The notes: generated from the sequence alone by a model not told the origin. A stretch of 51,818 bases of DNA from Pseudomonadota bacterium (GCA_021815805.1 JAKAZQ010000023.1:1-51818), one strand, 5' to 3'; counted from the first letter of the stretch, positions 36,347 through 45,433 are shown. A program made the numbers and translations.

Positions 36347-39028
36347 ATGAACGCCCGTTTCCGCCGCTTGGGACTCACCCTGCTTGCCGGCCTGCTCGGC
36401 GCCGCCGTGCCGGCGGCGGCCGCCGCAGCGTCCGTCGGCCACAGCGCGCTGCTGCCCAGCGGGCGCGCCCTCACCCCGGTGGGCGCGCTCGCCGGCACCG
36501 ACAATTTCCCGGTGCGGGTGCTGCCGCTCGGCGATTCGCTGGCCGTGCTGGACAGCGGCGCCGGCCGCGTGCAGCACATCGAGTTGTTCCAGCAGGCACC
36601 GCAGTTGCGCCGGGTCGCCCGTTTCGACGCCTTCGCGCAGGCCCGCCCGGCCAGCCCCGGAGCCACCATCGCCCAGGGCAGACGCGCTGCCGCAAGCGGG
36701 CAGGGCGCCGACGGCGTGGAGCGGCAAAGCCTGTTCCAGGGCATGGCGGCTTCAGCCGACGGACGCACGCTGTTCGTCGCCGGCGGCGACAGCGACGACC
36801 TGCTGGCCCTGCGCCACGTCGGCGCACAACTGCGCCTGCAGCGCCGCTACCCGCTGCGCTGGCAGGCTTTCGCGTCCAGCGAGTATCCGTATCAATACGC
36901 CGGCAACTGGCAGCAGGCGCGCCACTTCTACCCCGACGGCGTGGCGCTCGGCCCGGCCGGGCGCCATGCCTACGTCACCGGCATGTTGTCCAACAGCCTG
37001 GCCCGCATCGACCTCGCCAGCGGCAAGGTGCGCTACCTGCGCGTGGGCAGCTATCCCTACGGCGTGGTGCTGGCCGACGGCGGGCGCAGGCTGGTGGTCA
37101 GCAACTGGGGCGGCAACGGCGTCACCGTGGTCGACCCCAAGTCCTGGAAGGTGCTCGGCAGCATCGCCACCGGGCCCGCGCTCGGTCCGCGCAGCAGCGC
37201 TGCCGGCGTGCACCCCACGGCCATGGTGGCCGAGCCCGGCAGCGCCCGCGTGTGGGTCGCCGACACCAATGTCGACCGCATCGTCGCCATCGACACGCGC
37301 TCGCTGCGCGCGTTGCGCGTGATCGACGACAGCCCCTTCGCCGGCGCCGCCCCCGGATCGATGCCCGACGCGCTGGCTCTCGCCGGCTCGCGCCTGTTCG
37401 TGGCCAACGCCGGCGACAACGACGTGGCCGTCTACCAGTTGCCCGGCGGCAAGCGCGTGGCGCTGATTCCCACCGGGTGGTCGCCCGCAGGCCTCGCCGT
37501 GCACGACGGCATGCTCGACATCGTCAGCAGCAAGGGTCTGGGCAGCGGCCCCAACCTGCGACGCCAGTGGGTGGGCAGCTTCATGCACGGCCTGCTGCAG
37601 CGCGTGCCGCTGTCCGCGCTCGATGTGCACGCCGTGCCATGGACCGCGCAGGCCCTGGCCGATGCCGGCATGGCGCCCGCGCAGCGCGCGCGCCTGCGGC
37701 GGGCCAACCGGCTCGCCACGCGCTGGCTGCGCGCGCACATCCGTCACGTGGTGTTCATCCTGCGCGAGAACAAGACCTTCGACGAGGAACTCGGGCGCTA
37801 TGCCGCAGCAGGCGCGAAGGCCGATCCGAAGCTGGCCCTGTACGGTCCGCGCCAGCTGCCCAACCTGTTCGCGCTGGCACGCGGCGGCGCGCTGTTCACC
37901 GACTTCTACGCCGATGGCGAAGTCACGTCGCAAGGCCACCAGTGGACCACCGCCGGCGCCGACTCCGACTTCATCGAGCGGACCTGGCCGCTGTACTACT
38001 CCAACCGCGGCTACGTCGCCAACTCCGGCTGGACCCAGTCGCTGGCGCCCGACGCGCGCGACGCCCACGACCCCTTCGCCATCTACACCGACCTGTCGCA
38101 ACTGGCGCACTGGAGCAACCCATGGGTCGGCTACCCGAGCCGGCGCTTCCTGTTCGACCAGTTGCTGGCCCACGGCGTGTCCTTCGAGGACTTCGGCGAG
38201 TTCGCGTCGCGCGACCGCTCCGGCAGCATCGCTGCGGCCATGCGCGCGCACATGGCGGTGGACTACCCGGCCTGGGATCGCGCGGTGTTCGACACCGTGC
38301 GCGTACGCCTGTTCGCGCACTGGCTGAAAGGACATGCCCTGCCCACCGTCACCTACCTCTGGCTGCCCGACGACCACACCGCCGGCAGCGCGCCGTGCAT
38401 GCCCAGCCCCGACACCTACGTGGCCGACAACGACCAGGCCACGGCCCGCGTGATCCGTGCGCTGTCGAGGACCCCGCAATGGAGCAGCACCCTGGTGCTG
38501 CTCACGGAGGACGACGCCCAGTCCGGCGCCGACCACGTCGACGCGCACCGCACCTTCGCGCTGGCCTACGGACCGTGGGTGGCGCCTGGCCTGCTGGTGG
38601 GCTCGCACCTGTCACAGGTCGACCTGCTGCGCACCATCGAGGCCGTGGCCGGCGTGCCGCCGATGTCCCAATGGGATCAGGGGGCGCACGTGCTCGACGG
38701 CATCTGGCGCAAGCATGCCGATCCCGCGCGCTTCGAGCCGCGGCCGCTGCGCCAGCGCGCGCTGCGCAACCCGGGTACCTGCAAGCCCGGCTCTCCGTTT
38801 CGCGATCTGCCGGTGGCTGCCGCCGACGCCCAGCTTGCGCTGCGCGTCGACCAGCGCTTTGGCACCACCACCTTGCTCAAGGTCGACGGGCCCGAGCAGA
38901 TGCGCCAGATCTGGCTGGCCAGCCGGGGACCCCAGGCCTACGCGCGCATGCTTGCCCACGTGCGCCGGCTCGGCCGCGACGAGCATCGCCCGCTGTCGAG
39001 CCTGATGGCCGCCGGCGACGACGACTGA
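36347..39028 (+). CDS. Secreted beta-propeller / phosphoesterase fusion
   Basis: 893 residues. A signal peptide (about 1-27) exports it. Residues about 40-430 form a YncE-like beta-propeller with recurrent blades such as YPDGVALGPAGRHAYVTG, YPYGVVLADGGRRLVVSN and HPTAMVAEPGSARVWVAD. Residues about 460-850 are a phosphoesterase domain of the phospholipase C / acid phosphatase type: HVVFILRENKTFDEELGRY, a GEVTSQGHQWTTAG segment, FEDFGEF, LPDDHTAGS and LLTEDDAQSGADHVDAHR carry the expected acidic and His metal ligands. Likely a periplasmic or secreted phosphatase, possibly for phosphate scavenging; no Pho box was identified. Monocistronic. Confidence 0.87.
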   Translation: MNARFRRLGLTLLAGLLGAAVPAAAAAASVGHSALLPSGRALTPVGALAGTDNFPVRVLPLGDSLAVLDSGAGRVQHIELFQQAPQLRRVARFDAFAQARPASPGATIAQGRRAAASGQGADGVERQSLFQGMAASADGRTLFVAGGDSDDLLALRHVGAQLRLQRRYPLRWQAFASSEYPYQYAGNWQQARHFYPDGVALGPAGRHAYVTGMLSNSLARIDLASGKVRYLRVGSYPYGVVLADGGRRLVVSNWGGNGVTVVDPKSWKVLGSIATGPALGPRSSAAGVHPTAMVAEPGSARVWVADTNVDRIVAIDTRSLRALRVIDDSPFAGAAPGSMPDALALAGSRLFVANAGDNDVAVYQLPGGKRVALIPTGWSPAGLAVHDGMLDIVSSKGLGSGPNLRRQWVGSFMHGLLQRVPLSALDVHAVPWTAQALADAGMAPAQRARLRRANRLATRWLRAHIRHVVFILRENKTFDEELGRYAAAGAKADPKLALYGPRQLPNLFALARGGALFTDFYADGEVTSQGHQWTTAGADSDFIERTWPLYYSNRGYVANSGWTQSLAPDARDAHDPFAIYTDLSQLAHWSNPWVGYPSRRFLFDQLLAHGVSFEDFGEFASRDRSGSIAAAMRAHMAVDYPAWDRAVFDTVRVRLFAHWLKGHALPTVTYLWLPDDHTAGSAPCMPSPDTYVADNDQATARVIRALSRTPQWSSTLVLLTEDDAQSGADHVDAHRTFALAYGPWVAPGLLVGSHLSQVDLLRTIEAVAGVPPMSQWDQGAHVLDGIWRKHADPARFEPRPLRQRALRNPGTCKPGSPFRDLPVAAADAQLALRVDQRFGTTTLLKVDGPEQMRQIWLASRGPQAYARMLAHVRRLGRDEHRPLSSLMAAGDDD

Positions 39029-39125
39029 GCCGATTTCCGCGCACTCATGCAACGGTCCGCGGACGGCCCGCTGCCAACGCGGCGGTGGCCGCGTGCTGAC
39101 TGCGGCAGGGCCTGCATGCAGCCCG

Positions 39126-39602
39126 CTACCGGCCTCCGGCAAGCCGCTCCAGCAGGGGGCGGACGGCCTACCGGGGGCTGCCCCCCGAACCCGAAAGGCG
39201 CATGTCCGGGTTCTCGGGCGCTTCGTAGGGGCTCTGGATGCACGTCATGCAGGGGGTTTGCCCGCTGCGCGCCTTGCGGTACAGGCCCTTGACATCGCGT
39301 GCTTTGCACACCTGGAGTGGCGTTTGCAGGTACACCTCGACACAGCGCTTCGGGGCGACGATCTCCCGGGCCATCGCGCGGTCGCGCGCGTAGGGCGATA
39401 TGAAAGCCGTCAGCACGACAAGCCCTGCGTCGGCCGTCAGGAGGGCCACTTCGGCCAAGCGGCGGATGTTCTTGACGCGATCGGCTTCCGTGAGTCCGAG
39501 GTCCCGGTTCCGGCCGTCGCGTACGTAGTCGCCGTCGAGCAGGTAGGTGCGCAGCCCGCGCTGCTGCAGTTCCACCTCCCGCGCGTAGGCCAGCGTGGAT
39601 TT
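39126..39602 (-). pseudogene. cysC: 5'-truncated, frameshifted APS kinase gene (cysC remnant)
   Basis: The minus strand encodes a degenerate APS kinase closely similar to the C-terminal half of the intact cysNC at 50645. Homology begins exactly inside the P-loop (KSTLAYAREVELQQRGLRT against [19 protein letters not shown]); the preceding GLSGSG is absent and replaced by unrelated sequence, so ATP binding is lost. It continues through LLDGDYVRDGRNRDLGLTEA and [19 protein letters not shown], then stops early at 39168. A one-base shift in the run of six G near 39178-39183 restores VGRPPLLERLAGGR, matching the intact C-terminus [12 protein letters not shown], and ends at 39126. Non-functional. Confidence 0.85.
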
Positions 39603-39611
39603 GCGGGCGTC

Positions 39612-39795
39612 CGGGGTGCCTGCGAGGAGCGTGCCGCTGCACCACGGCGCCGCCGGTCTGCCGGTGGGTGTGCAGTTCATCGCGCCATGGGGGCGCGAGG
39701 ACCTGCTGCTGCGCCTGGCCGCGCAGCTCGAGGCAACGGATCCGTGGTCGGGGCGGCACCCGCCCGATCTCGCCGACGCGGTCGCAGGCGCGTAG
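39612..39795 (+). pseudogene. 3' fragment of an amidase gene
   Basis: Encodes about 58 residues, beginning [20 protein letters not shown], that match the last 55 or so residues of the amidase at 34544-36070 with about seven changes, including the stop codon. Similarity continues about 60 bases past the stop. The 5' part is missing: upstream is the truncated cysC on the opposite strand. It has no start codon context and is not expected to be expressed. Confidence 0.88.
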
Positions 39796-40107
39796 CGCAG
39801 CAGTCACGCGTCGTGCGCCCAGGCTGTGCGCGCAGGCTTCGACGCTGCGACCGCGTCGGCCGCCGGCGGCCCGGCCTGTTCCGGGCCGCGAGGTCGCCGT
39901 GCCACCGGCGCAAGCCGCCTCGCGACGGACTTCCCGGCGATGGCGCAAATCCTCTGCAAATGGGGGTATCGAAAGCATCCCCCCGGGTGTATCGTCGTAT
40001 CCAGAGTGTCGTGCTCCGGCTTGTGGGCACACGGTGGCGTTGCGCGCGCCGTGTCGCCTCGCTACCACGACGTAGGTACGCCGATCACCAACCTGCAGGA
40101 GGCCGAT
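39796..40107. other. Intergenic region before a hypothetical gene
   Basis: The first 60 bases continue the similarity with the amidase 3' flank at 36071. The remainder holds GGGGG (39962-39966) and a C-run around 39979-39984 that could pair, and near 40027-40062 GGCACACGG...CCGTGTC, another weak dyad. These may regulate the gene at 40108. No coding frame seen. Confidence 0.4.
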
Positions 40108-40497
40108 ATGTCAGCGCTCGTCGCACGCCACGATGTCTGGGTCGAGGAGCAGCAGTTCGCTCGGGACGCGGTCGATGTCGACGGGCTGCGCAGGCTGCTG
40201 GCCGAGATCGACAAGGAAAAGCTCGAGCTGCGCGGCACGGCCTGCGCCTTGCCGTTCAGGGCATTCTCCGACTCGGCGGGGCGCTATGCGATCGATGCGG
40301 TGCTCATGCGATCAGAGCGCGGCATCGTTGCCTTGCTACACGACGACCTATGGCGCGTGGGGGATGCCTTCCACATCGGCATGAATGGCAGGATCGTGCG
40401 CTTTTGCGTGAACGCTTCGCGGTCGGGGCGGCGCAAGTCGGATGCCGCATCGCTGCGCGTGCTGTACCTGCGCCCGGCCTGGGGGGCCGGGCGGTAG
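40108..40497 (+). CDS. Hypothetical protein, 129 aa
   Basis: 129 residues starting at ATG 40108, with AGGAGG 5 bases upstream, a strong ribosome binding site. The N-terminal part is acidic and helical (VEEQQFARDAVDVDGLRRLLAEIDKEKLEL in pieces), followed by beta-like segments (AIDAVLMRSERGIVALLHDD, GRIVRFCVN) and a basic end. No signal peptide or membrane segment. I do not recognise the family. It is the first intact gene before the polysaccharide export gene, 190 bases downstream, with a palindromic site in between, so it may or may not belong to the capsule island. Confidence 0.7.
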   Translation: MSALVARHDVWVEEQQFARDAVDVDGLRRLLAEIDKEKLELRGTACALPFRAFSDSAGRYAIDAVLMRSERGIVALLHDDLWRVGDAFHIGMNGRIVRFCVNASRSGRRKSDAASLRVLYLRPAWGAGR

Positions 40498-40619
40498 AGA
40501 GGAGGAGCGGCCGCGGCGAGACGCGCGGCGCGCGCAGACAGCGGCGGCGCATAGCATGCGCCGGAGGCGAGAGGGCTGCGCTCAGACCCTGCTTTCACAT
40601 GCCTTGTTTAAACTGTTCA

Positions 40620-40644
40620 AGTTCGCACCAAGCTTGTGCGAACT
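40620..40644. promoter_or_regulatory. Perfect 9+9 palindrome upstream of the export gene
   Basis: Arms AGTTCGCAC (40620-40628) and GTGCGAACT (40636-40644) are perfectly complementary; the 7-base spacer CAAGCTT contains the palindrome AAGCTT. It sits 45 bases before the export lipoprotein ATG, next to an A/T-rich stretch (CTTGTTTAAACTG, 40603-40615). The position fits an operator; no T-run follows, so a terminator is less likely. Confidence 0.6.
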
Positions 40645-40688
40645 ACGCCATACCTCTCGACCTTCGGCGACTCGTCGCTGTGCCGCGC

Positions 40689-41858
40689 ATGAATTTCCGA
40701 CGACTTGTGATCGCGCCATTCTTGGCGCTCGCTTTACTGCTGGGCGGATGCGCCCACTTCCTGCCGGGCACCGGCCCCTCCGAGCACACCGTGCGGCAGG
40801 CGCCGGACGAAGCGTCGCTCCGGGGTATCGAAGTCGTGCCGGTGAACTACGCGGTGGCGCGGGAACTCGAGCGCGATCGGATGAAGCAGCGCTTTTCCAG
40901 CGTGTTCCGCGGTGCCGAGCACCCCGCGCACCGGGTGGGCGCGGGCGACGTGCTGCGGGTGTACATCTGGGAGGCACCTCCCGCGATGCTGTTCACGGCG
41001 CAGGCGGTCGCGTCGGCCGGGCTGAGCCTGGGCGGAAGCGGCATGGTCAGCCTGCCGCCGCAGACCGTGGACAACGCCGGGAACATCGCGGTGCCGTTCG
41101 CCGGGCGCATCCCGGCGGCGGGCCGTACCCTGGCGCAGATCGAATCGATCATCACGCAGCGCCTGAAAGGCATGGCCAACCACCCCCAGGTTCTGGTCGC
41201 GCTGGCGCAGAACAACACTCAGAACGTTACCGTGGTGGGCAATGTCCAGCACAGCATGGAACTGCCCCTCAACCCCGGTGGCCTGCGCTTGCTGCGCGCG
41301 CTCGCGCTGGCCGGCGGGGTCACGCGGCCGGTGGAAAAGACCTCCATCCAGTTGTCGCGCGACGGCCGGGTCATGACCCTGCCGCTGCAGACCATCCTGC
41401 GCGATCCGCGCCAGAACATCGCGCTGCGTGCCGGCGACGTGGTCACGGCGCTGTACCAGCCGTCGAGCTTCACCGTGCTGGGCGCCGTCGGGCGCGATGC
41501 CGAGATCGATTTCGAGGCCAGCGGCATCACCCTGGCGCAGGCGCTGGCGCGTGCGGGCGGAATCGACGGCAATCGCTCCAACCCGTCCGGCGTGTTCCTG
41601 TTCCGTTTCGAGGCTCCGGCTGCGCTGCACTGGCCACGCAAGCCGACGACACTGGTCGACGGCAAGGTGCCGACCATTTTCCAGTTCAACTTGCGCGACC
41701 CGGCGACATTTTTCGTGGCGCAGACCTTCGCCGTGCAGAATCACGATCTGATCTACGTTTCCGATTCGCCGTCGACCGACCTGCAGCGCGTGCTCGGCGT
41801 GGTCGGCTCCATCGTCTATCCGTTTGCCAGCCTGCAGAACCTGGGCGTGATCCATTGA
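40689..41858 (+). CDS. Capsule-type polysaccharide export outer-membrane lipoprotein (KpsD/CtrA/Wza-like)
   Basis: 389 residues. A lipoprotein signal peptide ends with the lipobox LLGGC, Cys21 being lipidated. A polysaccharide-export (Poly_export) domain begins around HRVGAGDVLRVYIWEAPP (about 80) and contains VDNAGNIAVPFAGRIPAAGR; SLBB-like beta-grasp modules follow, with NVTVVGNVQHSMELPL and FTVLGAVGRDAEIDF. The C-terminal part (about 330-389) has YVSDSPSTDLQRVLGVVGS and a hydrophobic end. It would form the outer-membrane channel of a Kps/Wza-type exporter. It is the first plus-strand capsule gene and faces the glycosyltransferase gene, 29 bases apart, which is on the other strand. Confidence 0.9.
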   Translation: MNFRRLVIAPFLALALLLGGCAHFLPGTGPSEHTVRQAPDEASLRGIEVVPVNYAVARELERDRMKQRFSSVFRGAEHPAHRVGAGDVLRVYIWEAPPAMLFTAQAVASAGLSLGGSGMVSLPPQTVDNAGNIAVPFAGRIPAAGRTLAQIESIITQRLKGMANHPQVLVALAQNNTQNVTVVGNVQHSMELPLNPGGLRLLRALALAGGVTRPVEKTSIQLSRDGRVMTLPLQTILRDPRQNIALRAGDVVTALYQPSSFTVLGAVGRDAEIDFEASGITLAQALARAGGIDGNRSNPSGVFLFRFEAPAALHWPRKPTTLVDGKVPTIFQFNLRDPATFFVAQTFAVQNHDLIYVSDSPSTDLQRVLGVVGSIVYPFASLQNLGVIH

Positions 41859-41887
41859 TCGGGCGCAGCACCCCGCTGCGCCGACGC

Positions 41888-43141
41888 TCAGGTGCCGGCG
41901 AGCAGCGCCTCGATGGCGCTGCAGGCGGCCATCGCACCGTCCTCGGTCTGCATGGCGCACGCGGCCTGTGCTGCGCGTCGATGGAGTGCGGCATCGTCGA
42001 GCACTTCGCCGAGCGCGTGCGCCATGGCACGCGCGTCGGCCTGCCGAGCCGTCAGGGTATGGGCCACGCCGGCACGCTGCGCGCGCCGGGCGTTGTCGAA
42101 CTGATCCCACTCCGCAGGTACGAGCAGTTGCGGCACCGCGGCGCGCATGGCCCAGCCGATGCTGCCGATGCCTCCCGAATGCACCACTGCCGCGGCCAGC
42201 GGGAACAGCTGTTCGTAGGGCAGGTAGCTGGTAACGGCGATGTCCGCACCGGTCGGCAGCGCGTCGTGGAAGCGAGGTGCCGCGACGACGATGCCGCGGC
42301 GCCCCAGATGCCGGCACACCGCTACTGCGCGCGCCAGGAATTCCTGCGGATGCCCGCGCAGGCTGCCACCGGGCGCGAAGACCACCGGTGGACTGCCTTG
42401 CTGCGCGAACTCCGCCAGCGCCTGCGCCTGCCGGGCATCGCCCAGGAACTGCGGCGCGAACCAGGCAAAGCCGGTGACTCGTGTAGCCCTCGGCCAGTCC
42501 GGTTGGGGCGGTGCCAGCCACTGCGAGGTGGCCAGCAGGTTCAGCCGTTCGGAGTACATGGCCTCGAATCGCGGGTGCCCGGGGCTGCCCAGCCCGAGGG
42601 CACGGCGCGGCAGTGCATGCGCCAGCATGAGTCCGCGCGTGGCGCCACGCGCCGGCGCGATGAACCAGCGCTGCGGCAGGCCGACGCGCCCGGCCAGCTG
42701 CTGCAGGCCGTGCAGGTAGGGCCACAGCGGGGCGTCGTGGCGCGACGGGATGGCCAGCGGCGACGCGGCACAGAACACCCAGGGTTTGCGCAGCGCGCGC
42801 CGCACCAGCGAGCCGGCGTAGGCCAGCTGGTTGCCCAGCAGCAGGTCGGCACGCGCGGCCAGCGGCAGCAGCGCGTCGACCTCGGCTCGCAGCGATGCGG
42901 GCGACAGCGTGTCGCGCAGGGCCCGACCGGACGCGGTCCAGGCCACGCCGCGCCGCGCCGCGGCCTGCGGTGCCAGGGCCAGCGGGTGCAGGGGCAGGTC
43001 GGCGAGGGCACAGGCCTGCGCGTGGTGCGCCTCGCCGGCCACGGCTACCTGATGGCCGCGGCGACGCAGTTCGCGGCCGATCGCCAGCAGCGGCAGGACA
43101 TCGCCGAAGCCGCCCTTGCCCACGATTAAGATTTCGGCCAT
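41888..43141 (-). CDS. GT1-family glycosyltransferase (UGT / MGT-like)
   Basis: 417 residues with a GT-B fold. The N-terminal acceptor domain begins ILIVGKGGFGDVLPLLAIGR, and the C-terminal donor-binding domain has PPVVFAPGGSLRGHPQEFL and the signature AVVHSGGIGSIGWAMRAAVP followed by EWDQFDNARR, the nucleotide-sugar and pyrophosphate-binding region of UDP-glycosyltransferases. The start is ATG 43141, no clear ribosome binding site. The gene is alone on the minus strand, divergent (130 bases) from the acyl/aminoacyl transferase gene. A rhamnosyltransferase- or glucuronosyltransferase-like role on a lipid or polysaccharide is plausible; the exact sugar is unknown. Confidence 0.85.
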   Translation of the reverse strand: MAEILIVGKGGFGDVLPLLAIGRELRRRGHQVAVAGEAHHAQACALADLPLHPLALAPQAAARRGVAWTASGRALRDTLSPASLRAEVDALLPLAARADLLLGNQLAYAGSLVRRALRKPWVFCAASPLAIPSRHDAPLWPYLHGLQQLAGRVGLPQRWFIAPARGATRGLMLAHALPRRALGLGSPGHPRFEAMYSERLNLLATSQWLAPPQPDWPRATRVTGFAWFAPQFLGDARQAQALAEFAQQGSPPVVFAPGGSLRGHPQEFLARAVAVCRHLGRRGIVVAAPRFHDALPTGADIAVTSYLPYEQLFPLAAAVVHSGGIGSIGWAMRAAVPQLLVPAEWDQFDNARRAQRAGVAHTLTARQADARAMAHALGEVLDDAALHRRAAQAACAMQTEDGAMAACSAIEALLAGT

Positions 43142-43270
43142 GCGAGCGAGAAAATCACAAGGTGTCGGGGGTGGCGCGCACAGCCGTGGCCTGAACACGT
43201 CGCCGGCCGATGCGCTGGGCGCATGGTACGGGGCGCGCGAGCCCATCGCGAAGGCGGGTAAGGAGCCGAG

Positions 43271-44404
43271 GTGCTGACCCCGGAAGTGTTCGACAGCATC
43301 GAGCAGGTGCCGCGCGATGCCTGGAACGCACTGGCGCTGCGCCAGTCGCGCGCCATGTCCTGGGAGTTCTGGCGCGTGGTCGAGGCTGCGCGCATGAACG
43401 ATTTTCGCTATTTCCACGTGGTGTTTCGCAACGCCGACGCACGCCCCGTGGCCGTGGCCAGCTTCTACTCCATCACCACGGACATCGCGATTTTCGCGCC
43501 GGCGCCGCTGCGCATGCTGCTGGGCGCGGTGCGCCGCGTGTGGCCCGGTTTTTTCAAGCTGCGCATGCTCGAGTGGGGTACCCCGATCACTCTGAGCAGC
43601 CCCCCGTTCGCGCGTGACGACTCGGTGCGCGACGACGAAGTCATCGAGGCCATGCACGAGGTGCTGCGCGGCACCGCGCGCAGGCAGGGCCAGCTGCTGC
43701 TGGTGGTGCGTGATTTCGAGCCTTCGCAGCAGGGCCTGCGCGGGCGTTTCGCACGCCTGGGCTACCACTGGACCGACAGCCTGCCGAACACCTACCTGGA
43801 GCTGCGCTGGCGCAGCGTGGACGACTACCTCGGCTCCATGCGCAGCTACTACCGCAGCAAGGTGCTCAAACACCTCAAGCGAAATCGCGAGGCCGGCGTG
43901 CGTCACGAACTGGTGCGTGATTTCGCCGCGCTCGCCCCGGTGCTGCAGGCGCAGTGGATGGTGGTGCACGAGCATGCCAAGGAATTCCAGCGCGAGGTGC
44001 TGACCCCGGCGCTGTATGCCGGACTCGCCGAGGAGTTGTCGGGCGATGCCATGGTGCTGCTGTTCCACCGCGGCGAGCAGCTCGTCGGGCACGCTCTGCT
44101 GCTGCGCGACGGCGACATGCTGCGCTGGTTGTATGTCGGTCGCGAGGTGTCGGCGCACGACAGCCTGTACCTGTACGTGGCCTTCAGCGTGGTGCAGACG
44201 GCCATCGAGCTGGGTGCCAGGCGCCTGGAGATGGGGCTGACCACCTACGACATCAAGCTCGACCTGGGTGCCGAGGCGGTACCCGTGCGTGTCGCGCTGC
44301 GCGCCGCATGGGGCCTGATCAACCCCTTCGTCGGCCTCGGCTACCAGCTGCTCAACAAGGTGCCGTCGCCGGGGGCGCGCCAGGTATTCAAGGCGCGGAG
44401 CTGA
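43271..44404 (+). CDS. FemAB/GNAT-like N-acyltransferase (BioF2-like)
   Basis: 377 residues with a GTG start 5 bases after AAGGAGCC. The C-terminal half looks like the acetyltransferase fold found in FemAB-like and polysaccharide-biosynthesis acyltransferases (PF13480 type): VDDYLGSMRSYYRSKVLKHLKR, then LVGHALLLRDGDMLRWLYVG and LYLYVAFSVVQTAIELGARRLEMGL. Such enzymes often acylate an amino sugar or add an amino acid to a glycan in export pathways. A family member is usually found beside glycosyltransferases, as here. It leads a plus-strand three-gene run with the SDR (3 bases apart) and KpsS-like genes. Confidence 0.78.
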   Translation: MLTPEVFDSIEQVPRDAWNALALRQSRAMSWEFWRVVEAARMNDFRYFHVVFRNADARPVAVASFYSITTDIAIFAPAPLRMLLGAVRRVWPGFFKLRMLEWGTPITLSSPPFARDDSVRDDEVIEAMHEVLRGTARRQGQLLLVVRDFEPSQQGLRGRFARLGYHWTDSLPNTYLELRWRSVDDYLGSMRSYYRSKVLKHLKRNREAGVRHELVRDFAALAPVLQAQWMVVHEHAKEFQREVLTPALYAGLAEELSGDAMVLLFHRGEQLVGHALLLRDGDMLRWLYVGREVSAHDSLYLYVAFSVVQTAIELGARRLEMGLTTYDIKLDLGAEAVPVRVALRAAWGLINPFVGLGYQLLNKVPSPGARQVFKARS

Positions 44405-44407
44405 GCC

Positions 44408-45433
44408 ATGCTCGTGTCACCTGCCGCGGCTGTCGCCGCGCCGGTGCTGGTGACCGGCGCCAGCGGGTTCATCGGGCGACACCTGGCGTTGCGCCTGCTG
44501 CGCCAGGGGCGCCCGCTGCGCCTGCTCGTGCGCGATGCGCAACGTCTTGATCCCGAACTGCGGGGAGGTGCCGAGGTGCTGCACGGCGACCTGCGCGACC
44601 CCGCCAGCCTGGCGCCCGCCGTGCGCGACTGCGCGGCGCTGTTTCACTGTGCCGGCAACGTGGCCACCTGGGATCGCTGGCCCGCATATCGCGAGGCCAA
44701 CGTCGACGGTGTGGCCAACCTGCTGCGGGCCGTTGCGACGGCCGGCGGCGCCGCGCCCGCGCGGATCGTGCACCTGTCCACGGTCGACGTCTACGGCTAC
44801 CCGCGGCGGCCCGCGGACGAGCGCGCGCCTTGCGATGGCGGCGCCTTCGGCTACGGGCGCAGCAAGGCGCAGGGCGAGGCCTTGCTGCGCGAGCGGGCCA
44901 GCGCTATGGGGCTGTCCTGGTGCGTGTTGCGCCCGACCAATGTCATGGGCCCGCACAGCCCCTTCATCGAACGCATCGGCGCCGAACTGCAGCGGGGGTT
45001 GATGCTGCTGGTCGACGGCGGGCGCGCCGACTGCGGCTTCCTGTACGTCGACAATCTGGTGGACTGCATGCTGTGGGCCGAGACATCGCCCGAGGCGCAC
45101 CAGGCGGTGTTCAACGTGCGCGACCCGGCGAGCGTGAGCTGGCGGCGCTTCGTGCACGATCTGCGCAGCGGCATCGACGGACAGGGCCATGTGCTGGTGC
45201 TGCCGCAGGTGCTGGCCGAGGCTGGCGCGCAACTGCTGCAGGGCGCGCACCGGCTGCTGCGCCTGCGCGGCGAGCCGCTGCTGCACCCGCTGCTGGTGCG
45301 CATGTTCGGGCGCACCTGCGGGCACGACATCGCGCGGCTGCGGCAGGCCGGCGCGCCGCTGGGCGCGGTGCCCTACGAGCAGGCCATGCAGCGCAGCAGG
45401 GAATGGTTCCTGCAACGGCAGTCCGAAGCATGA
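44408..45433 (+). CDS. NAD(P)-dependent sugar epimerase/dehydratase (extended SDR)
   Basis: 341 residues. NAD-binding motif TGASGFIG (16-23, Gly17, Gly20, Gly23) and active-site Tyr149-x-x-x-Lys153 (YGRSK) with the preceding Ser/Thr at HLSTVDVYG define an extended short-chain dehydrogenase, a family of nucleotide-sugar epimerases, dehydratases and reductases (also 3-beta-hydroxysteroid-like). It would supply or modify a nucleotide sugar for the glycan. Its stop codon overlaps the start of the KpsS-like gene (ATGA), indicating one operon. Confidence 0.88.
   Translation: MLVSPAAAVAAPVLVTGASGFIGRHLALRLLRQGRPLRLLVRDAQRLDPELRGGAEVLHGDLRDPASLAPAVRDCAALFHCAGNVATWDRWPAYREANVDGVANLLRAVATAGGAAPARIVHLSTVDVYGYPRRPADERAPCDGGAFGYGRSKAQGEALLRERASAMGLSWCVLRPTNVMGPHSPFIERIGAELQRGLMLLVDGGRADCGFLYVDNLVDCMLWAETSPEAHQAVFNVRDPASVSWRRFVHDLRSGIDGQGHVLVLPQVLAEAGAQLLQGAHRLLRLRGEPLLHPLLVRMFGRTCGHDIARLRQAGAPLGAVPYEQAMQRSREWFLQRQSEA

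Noticed and set aside
39826-40107. Upstream extension of the hypothetical gene at 40108
   Set aside because: The extension runs through the amidase-derived flank and lacks coding character; AGGAGG before ATG 40108 fixes the start.
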